A DNA stretch of 57,214 nt from the NCBI RefSeq assembly GCF_024539675.1, contig NZ_JAHHIT010000064.1, positions 1 through 57,214 of the forward strand, in the 5' to 3' direction. Origin of the DNA: Streptomyces hilarionis (GTDB taxonomy: Bacteria; Actinomycetota; Actinomycetes; Streptomycetales; Streptomycetaceae). This document shows, one piece after another, positions 33,372-40,401 of the stretch (positions are counted from its first letter, which is position 1; every line of letters begins with the position of its first letter). Under the pieces are notes generated by a model. It saw only the letters and a list, made by a program, of their open reading frames with translations, made no database searches and was not told where the DNA came from. Made by a program: the position numbers and the translations under genes.

Positions 33372-33593
33372 ATGACAAAGCCAGCTGCACAGAAGCGCTA
33401 CTTGCCTACCAGCCCCTTCAAGGCTCCGGTCGCCCCACCGCCCAAGCAGTTCGCCGTGGGCGACCAGGTCACGCACGACATGTACGGCCTCGGCCGCGTG
33501 ATCGGCATCGAAGACGGCATCGCGGCGCTCGTGGATTTCGGGTCGGCGCAGGAGCGGATCTTGAGTCCGTACGCCAAAATGAGCAAGCTGTAG
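33372..33593 (+). CDS. CarD/Tudor-like small protein
   Basis: 73 aa. A basic N-terminus (MTKPAAQKRYLPTSPFKAP) is followed by FAVGDQVTHDMYGLGRVIGI and EDGIAALVDFGSAQERI, similar to the Tudor-like RNA-polymerase-interaction domain at the start of CarD/CdnL proteins but without the C-terminal helical domain. Conserved in Streptomyces as far as I recall; function unknown. ATG start; a second small frame follows in the same phase. Confidence 0.75.
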   Translation: MTKPAAQKRYLPTSPFKAPVAPPPKQFAVGDQVTHDMYGLGRVIGIEDGIAALVDFGSAQERILSPYAKMSKL

Positions 33594-33659
33594 TACCGCT
33601 GTGCCCGGTCACGGCACACCAGGCTCCCCAGGGAGCCTGTATCGAAGGGGAGACCTCTC

Positions 33660-33854
33660 ATAGACCTGACCTCGCTGTTCTCCGCCCCGGAGGGGGCCCG
33701 CTCGCACTCCACCGCGGCATCGCCGCCTCCGGTGACGAACCCGTTCCAAGCACCGGACTTCGGGGATGACGAGGCGTACGCGGCCTCCTTCGCAGCCGAG
33801 GACGCGGAGGTGTCCGGCTCGAACGCGCACACGGCCCGTCGGAGGGCCGGCTAG
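33660..33854 (+). CDS. Possible small protein with AUA start
   Basis: 64 codons, IDLTSLFSAPEGARSHS... ending SNAHTARRRAG, acidic and Ala/Ser-rich (FGDDEAYAASFAAEDAE), with third-position GC bias typical of real genes. No ATG/GTG/TTG opens it sensibly, but AAGGGGAG lies 7-8 nt before an ATA codon at 33660. The frame is also continuous with the CarD-like gene after its TAG (33591-33593), so readthrough is an alternative. Confidence 0.4.
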   Translation: MDLTSLFSAPEGARSHSTAASPPPVTNPFQAPDFGDDEAYAASFAAEDAEVSGSNAHTARRRAG

Positions 33855-34020
33855 TCCGCACGGCCACGCCCGGCACGCACGGGGCGAGCCGGTCCGCCCG
33901 GAGAACGGCTGCGCCCACGGCCGTTCCGCGTGATGCGGGGACGGCGGCGTGCGGCCGGCCTGCCTTGCGGGCCGTCAACCGGACGTCCGTCCACCTGCGG
34001 GTCCAGTCACGCACTTCTTC

Positions 34021-34076
34021 GTCGGTCCGCGTCGGTCCGCCGGTCCGCGTCGGTCCGCCGGTCCGTGTCGGTCCGC
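34021..34076. repeat. Tandem GTCGGTCCGC / CGGTCCGC repeat
   Basis: Alternating 10-bp and 8-bp units, about six in all, without reading-frame conservation. Confidence 0.8.
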
Positions 34077-34247
34077 ATACCTGCGGCACGCCCGTCTGAC
34101 GCACGCGCTGCCCCTCTGAAGCACGCGCTTGCCCGTCTGACGCCCGCGCGTCCGCCTGCCGCCCGCCCGCCTGCCGCTCGTGTGCCGCCCGCCCGCCTGC
34201 CGCAGGCCTGACGCGTACCTGCTCTCGAGCGGCTGAACCCCCGCGGG

Positions 34248-34263
34248 AGTGATCCCGATCACA
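34248..34263. promoter_or_regulatory. CRP-like palindrome AGTGATCCCGATCACA
   Basis: Nine of ten consensus positions of TGTGA-N6-TCACA, with a perfect GTGATC-CC-GATCAC core. It is centred about 68 bp upstream of the putative start of the hairpin transcript, near the position of class I CRP activation. Confidence 0.45.
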
Positions 34264-34320
34264 ACCGCAGGACAGGTGAGAAGTCGACTCCCGCCGGACC
34301 AGCGCCCTTGTTAGCCTTGG

Positions 34321-34370
34321 CCATAGCCCGGTCGCTGGTGCATCCCCCGTCGCCAGCGACCGGGTCTTTC
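34321..34370 (+). ncRNA. Candidate short structured RNA / attenuator
   Basis: TAGCCT (34312-34317) could be a -10 box. About seven bases later begins a perfect 12-bp stem (34327-34338 with 34353-34364) whose 14-nt loop contains CCCCC, followed by TCTTTC. It may be a small RNA ending in an intrinsic terminator, or only the terminator of upstream transcription. Not matched to any known RNA family. Confidence 0.35.
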
Positions 34371-34439
34371 GCTGCTCGGCGGCCGTCTGCGCCCTCGGGT
34401 GCGCACGCCCTCGAAGGAGCGGTCCGCAGGCGGTGGTCG

Positions 34440-34625
34440 TCAGCCGAGGCGGATGGCCTGCGACGGGCAGCGTTCGGCCATGTCCCGCACCTGCGGGTCC
34501 TCGCCCGTCTCCTCGCGCCCCGGCAGGACGGCCCCGAGTCCGTCCACCGCGGTGAAGACGGAGGGCACGCGGTGCGCGCACTCCCCGGAGCCGTAACACA
34601 CCTCGGGGTCCACGGAGACTCTCAT
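34440..34625 (-). CDS. Ferredoxin, [3Fe-4S] type
   Basis: 61-aa ferredoxin (MRVSVDPEVCYGSGECAHR start). Cysteines in CYGSGEC and the final RCPSQAI give the C-x5-C...C-P pattern of actinobacterial ferredoxins that serve P450s; no P450 gene is in the window. ATG 34625 is chosen. A TTG at 34658 would add 11 residues and overlap the stop of the upstream gene (TTGAGTGA), suggesting coupling. Confidence 0.85.
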   Translation of the reverse strand: MRVSVDPEVCYGSGECAHRVPSVFTAVDGLGAVLPGREETGEDPQVRDMAERCPSQAIRLG

Positions 34626-34650
34626 ACGGTCTGACTGCCCGTCGGACGCG

Positions 34651-35166
34651 TCACTCAACCGGTCTGCCCGCCAGAGCCATCCAGTGCGCGAGCCGCCGCA
34701 GCGTGGTCTCGTCGACGCGGTCGACCAGGGTCCGCACGGCCGCCTCGTCGTCCGCGCCGAGATCGTGGAGGCCCGCCTTGTTCAGGCCCGCCACGAGGAC
34801 CTGGTGACGGCGGTCCTCCAGCCGTTCCGCGTGCCTGGCGTGGCCGGGCGGCGCGGACTCGCCGGCCGTCGGCGGCGCCGCGGGCTCGGGCGCGAGGGGG
34901 GCGACGGCGTTCGCCGCGGTGAGGTCGAAGCGCTGCCACCCACCGCCGCCGGGACCCCAGAGGGCGACCGTCACCTCGCCCCCCTTGGTCCGCCGGGTCT
35001 GCGTCATCTCGCCGATCGCGTAGACCACGGGCGTGCGGTCGGGGGATTCGGCGGCGCAGTGCCAGGACGCCGAGAGCGGGTCGTAGAACATCGCCGCCCA
35101 GCGGGGAGTTCCCGGCGGCTGCGGGCTGTGCGGAGGCCGGGTCGAACGGTCCGGGTCGGCCGCCAT
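34651..35166 (-). CDS. Conserved hypothetical protein
   Basis: 171-aa protein: a Pro-rich N-terminus, a beta-rich middle (RWAAMFYDPLSASWHCAAES, VVYAIGEMTQTRRTKGGEV split, WQRFDLTAANAV), an Ala/Pro linker and a C-terminal helical segment (LVDRVDETTLRRLAHWMALAG). Not assigned to a family. Upstream of and probably coupled to the ferredoxin gene. ATG 35166 is chosen over a GTG nine bases upstream that abuts the ribosome site. Confidence 0.7.
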   Translation of the reverse strand: MAADPDRSTRPPHSPQPPGTPRWAAMFYDPLSASWHCAAESPDRTPVVYAIGEMTQTRRTKGGEVTVALWGPGGGGWQRFDLTAANAVAPLAPEPAAPPTAGESAPPGHARHAERLEDRRHQVLVAGLNKAGLHDLGADDEAAVRTLVDRVDETTLRRLAHWMALAGRPVE

Positions 35167-35230
35167 GGCGCTCACCCCTTCTGCGTCGGCACGTGTTCCG
35201 GTGCGGCAGACCATAACTGACGGGTCGTCA

Positions 35231-35294
35231 GGTCTCCAGGTCTGCGGGTCTCCAGGTCTGCGGGTCTCCGCGCCTACGGGTCTCCGGGCCTCCA
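35231..35294. repeat. Four 16-bp tandem units (GGTCTCC...)
   Basis: GGTCTCCAGGTCTGCG twice, then two diverged units, in the 309-bp gap between the hypothetical protein and the luciferase-domain gene. The gap holds nothing else. Confidence 0.85.
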
Positions 35295-35350
35295 GGGACC
35301 CGGCTGACGGACATCTCTCACGGACACGTCTGACGAACCCGGCCGGCAGG

Positions 35351-35420
35351 CACGACTGTCGGGGTCGGCTGTCGGGGTCGGCTGTCGGGCACGACTGTCG
35401 GGGTCGGCTGTCGGGGTCGA
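35351..35420. repeat. Tandem GCTGTCGGGGTCG-type repeat
   Basis: About five 13-14-bp units of CTGTCGGGGTCGG arranged as a higher-order duplication. Non-coding. Confidence 0.8.
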
Positions 35421-35475
35421 GCGGCAGGGCCGTGCCCGACGCACGTGCGTCACCAGGCCGCCGTCGCGGCGGAGT

Positions 35476-35871
35476 TCAGACCCCGCCGACGCTCTGGCGG
35501 GTGAGGGTCGCCTCCCGGTGGTCGTTGCAGCGCGGGAGGGGGGCGTCGTCGGCGCCGGGATGCCTCTGGTGCGCCTGGAGGGCTGCGCTGACGAGGGTCA
35601 TGAGCAGGTCGATGTCCGTCTCGCACTCCAGATGGACGGTGACCCACGACGAACCCGGCAGCAGCCGGATGGCCGTCGAATGCCTGAGGTCCTTCTCGAA
35701 CCGGCGGATCGCCTTGGCGGTGAGATGCAGGTCGACGCTGCGGTCGGAATGGAAGTGCACGATCTCGACAAGGCCCGAGCGCAACGCCCGGCCGGTGCCG
35801 CAACTGGGCCGGCCCTCCGCGAGGTCCGGCCAGATCGCCAGTCGTGTCATGGCACGCGAGGCCGCCGTCAT
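35476..35871 (-). CDS. Luciferase-domain (DUF5519-like) protein
   Basis: 131-aa protein: ALTRL-type N-terminus (MTRLAIWPDL), CGTGRALRSG, EIVHFHSDRSVDLHLTAKAI, WVTVHLECETDIDLLMTLVS. This is the pattern annotated in Streptomyces as a luciferase family protein, although there is no evidence of light production. Function unknown. ATG 35871. Confidence 0.78.
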   Translation of the reverse strand: MTAASRAMTRLAIWPDLAEGRPSCGTGRALRSGLVEIVHFHSDRSVDLHLTAKAIRRFEKDLRHSTAIRLLPGSSWVTVHLECETDIDLLMTLVSAALQAHQRHPGADDAPLPRCNDHREATLTRQSVGGV

Positions 35872-35983
35872 GGCCCCATCATGAGGCGCTCACCGCCCGG
35901 CCACCAGAGGTTGAGGAAGGCTTAACCGAGCTGATCGCGACCCGCGGCCGCCCCACGGCACCGGTCCGTTCCGCCCGGAACCC

Positions 35984-36826
35984 TCAGTTGTTCCAGGACT
36001 CGTCGTAGGGGTCCTCGGGCGTCGGGGCCGGTGTGGCCCGAGTGACCTCGAGGAAGGGGATCGGGCCTCCGTTGACCGGGTCGCGGGCGGTGCGCGGCGT
36101 GTAGACGCCGGTGACGGTCAGCCAGGCGTCGGGCTGGAGCACCGGGGGGATGCGGCCGGTCAGGCCGATCTTGACCGGCTGGGCGTCGGCGGCACAGCAG
36201 TTGAGCGCCATGCGGACCAGATAGGGGGTGCCGTCGTGGTCCAGGGCCACGAACCCGGTCAGCCGGACCTCGCGGCCCGCGAGGGTGCGGCCGTGGTCGT
36301 AGAAGGCCCGGCCCGCGTAGTCGACGACGCCGAGCGGGAGGGGGTCCGTGGCGGGGAGGGACGGATAGGCGAGGGGTTCCTGCAAGGCCGTCCCGGTACG
36401 GGTCGCGCTGTACGAGCCGAGGGCGGGCGGGGCCACGAGGATCAGCGCCAGGAGGGGCAGGACCAGCAGCCAGGCGACCCGGGGCTCGGGGTGGGCGTGG
36501 GCGGCCGGTGCGGTGGCTCCGTCGTCGGGCCGGGGAGCGAGCGGTGCGCCGGCTTCGTCGTCGGTCCGGGGGGCGGCGGACGGGGCCCGCGCGTCCCGTT
36601 CCCGGCCGTCGGCGGACCGGCGGGCCGGTCGGGGGCGGTGGCGTTTCGTCCTGCGGCGCTCGTACCAACTCGTGGCCAGCGCCGTCACGATGAGGACCGC
36701 GCCGGCCGCGAGCAGCAGCGGGCGCAGGCCCGCCTTCACGTAGCGCAGGTACAGGTCGGTGGCGCCGGCGTGCAGCAGGGCCGCGCCGAGGAGGAAGAGG
36801 ACGGCCGACTGGGACTGTCGGTTCAC
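35984..36826 (-). CDS. TIGR03943-family membrane protein
   Basis: 280-aa protein (DUF1980/YcgQ-like). Two N-terminal TM helices (VLFLLGAALLHAG; LLLAAGAVLIVTALA), a charged loop, a third TM (VAWLLVLPLLALILVAPPAL), then an extracellular beta domain with VRLTGFVALDHDG, VRMALNCCAADAQPVKIGL and WLTVTGVYTPR. The CC pair could bind metal. GTG 36826 overlaps the TGA of the permease gene by 4 nt; this pair occurs together widely and is thought to handle metal ions, but the substrate is unknown. Confidence 0.87.
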   Translation of the reverse strand: MNRQSQSAVLFLLGAALLHAGATDLYLRYVKAGLRPLLLAAGAVLIVTALATSWYERRRTKRHRPRPARRSADGRERDARAPSAAPRTDDEAGAPLAPRPDDGATAPAAHAHPEPRVAWLLVLPLLALILVAPPALGSYSATRTGTALQEPLAYPSLPATDPLPLGVVDYAGRAFYDHGRTLAGREVRLTGFVALDHDGTPYLVRMALNCCAADAQPVKIGLTGRIPPVLQPDAWLTVTGVYTPRTARDPVNGGPIPFLEVTRATPAPTPEDPYDESWNN

Positions 36827-38058
36827 AGCAGCACCCACCCCGTGAGCAGCGCCGACGCGATGGCCAGCGCGAAGGTCGCCGGGGCGAAGCGCAGCGCGAA
36901 GCCCCGGCCGAACGTGCCCGCCTGCATCGCGAACAGCTTGAGGTCGATCATCGGGCCGACGACCAGGAAGGCGAGCCGGGCGGTGAGGGAGAACTGGGTG
37001 AGGGACGCTGCCACGAACGCGTCCGCCTCCGAGCAGATGGAGAGGATCACCGCGAGGAGGGCCAGCGTCAGCACGGCCACCGCAGGGTTGTCCGCCGCCG
37101 TGCGCAGCCAGCTCGCCGGGGCGACGGCCTTCAGCGTCGCCGCCGCCAGCGCGCCCACGACCAGGAAGCCGCCGGCGTGCATCACGTCGTGCCGGACGGA
37201 GTCCCAGAACGCGGCCCCCCTGGTCTCGCCCTCGTGCGGCGCGTGGGCCGGCAGCCGCAGCCAGTCGGTGCGGCCCAGCCGCTGCCACAGCCAGCCCATC
37301 GCGCACGCCGCGAGCAGACTGGCGGCGAACCGGGCGAGCACCATCTCGGGGTTGCGGGGGAAGGCCACGGCCGTCGCCGTCAGCACGATCGGGTTGATCG
37401 CCGGCGCGGAGAGCAGGAAGGCGAGGGCCGCGGCCGGGGTGACGCCCCGGCGGACCAGCGCGCCGGCCACGGGGACCGACGCGCACTCGCAGCCGGGCAG
37501 CACCGCTCCGGCGAGTCCGGCGACCGGCACGGCGAGCGTCGGGCGCGAGGGCAGTGCGCGGGCGAAGAAGCTGGGCGGCACGTAGACGGCGATGGCCGCC
37601 GACAGCAGCACCCCGAGCACCAGGAACGGCAGCGCCTGGACCACCACGGCCACGAACACCGTCATCCAGCTCTGCATCACCGGCGCGGACAGGGCCCGTC
37701 GGACCGGGCTCTGCAACAGCACCATCAGGAGCAGGACCATGGTGAGCACGAGCGGGGAGCTGAGCCGCGCGGGCCGGGCGGACGGCCCGGCCGCCGCCCC
37801 CCGCTCACCGTGCGGCTCCCGCCGGTCCGGCTCACCCCGCCGGTCCGGCTCACCCTGCGGGGCCTGCCGGTTCCGCTCGTCCGGACCGGCGTGGCCGGTC
37901 GTGCGGGCCCGGTCCTCCGGTCCGTCGGGGAGGGACGTGCGGGCACGGTCGTCCTGCGGGGCCGGGGGCGTGCCCTCCTCGTGCGGGGCCGCTTTGGCGA
38001 TGGCCACGGTTCGGGCACCTCCGGCTTCCGGGTTCTCCCTGTTGCCTGTCTCTCGCAT
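36823..38058 (-). CDS. Permease (UPF0718/ArsP-like)
   Basis: 411-aa permease. The first ~95 residues are a hydrophilic Asp/Arg/Pro-rich extension, then ~8-10 TM helices. Signature LPGCECASVPVAGALVRRG and LSAPAINPIVLTATAVAF, plus a second half with SICSEADAFVAASL, as in the DUF318/PF03773 permeases that include ArsP. Cysteines in GCEC suggest thiol-metal chemistry. Strong AGGGGAGGG ribosome site. Forms an operon with the TIGR03943 protein downstream. Confidence 0.88.
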   Translation of the reverse strand: MRETGNRENPEAGGARTVAIAKAAPHEEGTPPAPQDDRARTSLPDGPEDRARTTGHAGPDERNRQAPQGEPDRRGEPDRREPHGERGAAAGPSARPARLSSPLVLTMVLLLMVLLQSPVRRALSAPVMQSWMTVFVAVVVQALPFLVLGVLLSAAIAVYVPPSFFARALPSRPTLAVPVAGLAGAVLPGCECASVPVAGALVRRGVTPAAALAFLLSAPAINPIVLTATAVAFPRNPEMVLARFAASLLAACAMGWLWQRLGRTDWLRLPAHAPHEGETRGAAFWDSVRHDVMHAGGFLVVGALAAATLKAVAPASWLRTAADNPAVAVLTLALLAVILSICSEADAFVAASLTQFSLTARLAFLVVGPMIDLKLFAMQAGTFGRGFALRFAPATFALAIASALLTGWVLL

Positions 38059-38144
38059 TCCCTCCCCTTTCCTACGGCGGTTCCGCCCCGGGTGTTCACG
38101 TCCGTCGTGGAACCTCCCGTCCCGGTGAGGCAGTCTTCTCCTTC

Positions 38145-40079
38145 GTGGGGAGCGTTCCGAATCAGGGTCTGCCGCCGGGCGCCGCCGGCGCGCACATGGT
38201 GGTGTGCGGCGACGACGGTCTGGCGCACCGGCTCGCCGCCGAGCTGCGGGGCGTGTACGAGGAACAGGTCACGCTCGTCGTGCCTCCGGCGGAGCGCATG
38301 GTCCGCCCTCCGGTCGTCGGGCGGGCCCGGGCGGTGTCGGCGGCGCTGCTCGACCGGGTGGTGAGCGCGGCCGTCAACCGGGCGGCGGGCAACGGCGCGC
38401 AGGCTCAGGCCGCGGGCGAACCCGTGGGCGGCCAGCGCACGTTGGAGGCCCTGGAGGCCACCGAGGCCGTGCTGGCCGAGGCGGGCGTGGAGCGGGCCGC
38501 CGCGCTGGCCCTCGTGTACGACGACGACGAGACGAACATCCGCGCGGCCCTCACCGCCCGACGGCTCAATCCCCGGCTGCGACTGGTGCTGCGGCTCTAC
38601 AACCGGCGGTTGGGCCAGCACATCGAGGAACTGCTGGACCAGGCTGCCGCGTTGGCCACCGGCGACGGCTCCGACCTCTCCTCCGCGCGCGGGGACGCCT
38701 CGACGACCGTCCTGTCCGACGCCGACACCGCCGCGCCCGCCCTCGCCGCGACCGCCGTCGTCGGCACCAGCAAGGTCGTCCAGACGGACGGGCTGCTGCT
38801 GCGCGCCGTCGAGCGGCCGCCGTCCGGCGCCGGGGAGGCGGGCGAGCCGGGGCGTCCCACCCTCGCGCTGCTGTCGGCCGACGGCGGCGACCCGGCGTTC
38901 GCGGACGGCTCCGAGGCCAGCGGAGAGCAGGGCCCGCTGCTGCTGCCGGACGCGGCGGCGGTCCGGGAGGCGGCCGTGTCCGGCAGGCGCGGGTCGGTCG
39001 TCCTGGAACAGGTCGCGTACTCGGCCGGGCCTGCGCTGCCCGCCGGGCGGGGCGTCGGGGTCATGGCGCCGTTCGCCTCGTTGTTCTCGCGGCGGCTGCG
39101 GTGGTCGCTGGCCGGGCTGGTCGGGTGCGTGTTCGCGCTGGCGGTGGCGTTGTGGCTGGCGACCGGGATCCACCCGCTGGGCGCGCTGTACCTGACGCTG
39201 CTGGACCTGTTCGCCATCAACGATCCGGCGGTCGGGGCCACCACCGAGCGTCAGGTGCTCCAACTCCTGTCCGGGCTGGTCGGGTTGCTGCTGCTGCCGG
39301 TGCTGCTGGCAGCGGTGCTGGAGGCGCTGGGGACGTTCCGCGGGGCGGGTGCGCTGCGCCGGCCGCCCCGGGGGCTCGGCGGGCACGTCGTGCTGCTCGG
39401 GCTGGGGAAGATCGGCACACGGGTGCTGATCCGGCTGCGGGAGCTGAACATTCCGGTGGTGTGCGTCGAGGCGGGGCCCGACGCGCGCGGACTGGCGGTG
39501 GCACGGCGGCTGCGGGCGCCGGTGGTGCTGGGGGACGTCACGCAGGAGGGGGTGCTGGAGGCCGCGAAGATCCACCGTGCGCACGCGCTGCTCGCGGTGA
39601 CCAGCTCCGACACGACGAACCTGGAGGCCGCGCTGTACGCGCGCTCGCTGCGGCCCGATCTGCGGGTGGTGCTGCGGCTGTACGACGACGACTTCGCGAC
39701 CGCCGTGTACCGCACCCTGCGGGCCGCGCATCCGCAGGCGCTGACCCGCAGCCGGAGTGTGTCGCATCTGTCGGCCCCGTCGTTCGCCGGGGCGATGATG
39801 GGCCGGCAGATCCTGGGGGCGATCCCGGTGGAGCGGCGGGTGCTGCTGTTCGCCGCGCTGGAGGTCGCGGGGTACCCGCAGTTGGAGGGCAGGACGGTCG
39901 GGGAGGCGTTCCGGGCCGGGTACTGGCGGGTGCTCGCGCTGGACACGGGGCGGGAGCGGCAGGGTGGGCCGGGGCTGGTGTGGGATCTGGCCGACGCGTA
40001 TGTGCTGCGGGGGTCGGATCGGGTCGTGCTGGCGGCCACCCGACGGGGGTTGGCCGAGTTGTTGCGGCGCAGGCGGTGA
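38145..40079 (+). CDS. NAD-binding potassium-channel-like protein with two RCK domains
   Basis: 644 aa. RCK_N domain 1 (~17-165: HMVVCGDDGLAHRLAAEL, VYDDDETNIRAALTAR), a variable acidic/Ala linker, two TM segments (~324-345, and ~375-400 LLLLPVLLAAVLEALG) with a short loop containing LYLTLLDLFAINDP, then RCK domain 2 (~415-640: HVVLLGLGKIGTRVLIRL Rossmann, GDVTQEGVLEAAKI, VTSSDTTNLEAALYAR). The loop lacks a canonical TVGYG filter, so ion conduction is doubtful. GTG 38145; divergent from the permease gene. Confidence 0.85.
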   Translation: MGSVPNQGLPPGAAGAHMVVCGDDGLAHRLAAELRGVYEEQVTLVVPPAERMVRPPVVGRARAVSAALLDRVVSAAVNRAAGNGAQAQAAGEPVGGQRTLEALEATEAVLAEAGVERAAALALVYDDDETNIRAALTARRLNPRLRLVLRLYNRRLGQHIEELLDQAAALATGDGSDLSSARGDASTTVLSDADTAAPALAATAVVGTSKVVQTDGLLLRAVERPPSGAGEAGEPGRPTLALLSADGGDPAFADGSEASGEQGPLLLPDAAAVREAAVSGRRGSVVLEQVAYSAGPALPAGRGVGVMAPFASLFSRRLRWSLAGLVGCVFALAVALWLATGIHPLGALYLTLLDLFAINDPAVGATTERQVLQLLSGLVGLLLLPVLLAAVLEALGTFRGAGALRRPPRGLGGHVVLLGLGKIGTRVLIRLRELNIPVVCVEAGPDARGLAVARRLRAPVVLGDVTQEGVLEAAKIHRAHALLAVTSSDTTNLEAALYARSLRPDLRVVLRLYDDDFATAVYRTLRAAHPQALTRSRSVSHLSAPSFAGAMMGRQILGAIPVERRVLLFAALEVAGYPQLEGRTVGEAFRAGYWRVLALDTGRERQGGPGLVWDLADAYVLRGSDRVVLAATRRGLAELLRRRR

Positions 40080-40401
40080 GGGGCGGGGCCGGGGGTGTCC
40101 CCCGGCCCCGTGAGGGCCGATGGCCCGCGGACGGTGGCTCGTCGCCGTCCGCGGCGCGTGGCCGTCCACGGCCCGTGGAGACGGTGGCCAGTGGCCGCCG
40201 CAAGGCACCTGGTCCCCCGGCCCGTGGCCCCGGACCGCCGGGGCCGGTGGGCGAGCCGCGGCCCAGGATCCGCCCGAGCGGGCGGGGGCCGCGGAGGGTT
40301 CCGCCCCCGGGCGGGCGGCGGGGCGTCGTGGGCGGGAGTCTTCGCCCCCGCCGCCCCTTCCCGTCCCGTCCTCGGGGGCTCCGCCCAGGGCCGGCTCGGG
40401 G
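40080..40401. other. Non-coding stretch between convergent genes
   Basis: 322 bp, extremely GC-rich (GGCCCG/CCGGGG runs). No gene or RNA was recognised, and no single clear terminator stem. Confidence 0.5.

Larger units (their letters stand above)
33855..34439. other. Intergenic region with repeats and a candidate sRNA
   Basis: 585 bp without a convincing protein gene. It holds GC-rich tandem repeats (34021-34076 and looser ones to 34210), a CRP-like palindrome (34248-34263) and a hairpin with a T-rich tail (34327-34370). Confidence 0.55.

Noticed and set aside
34021..34210. Repeats considered as a CRISPR array
   Set aside because: Short contiguous GC-rich units without spacers and no cas genes.
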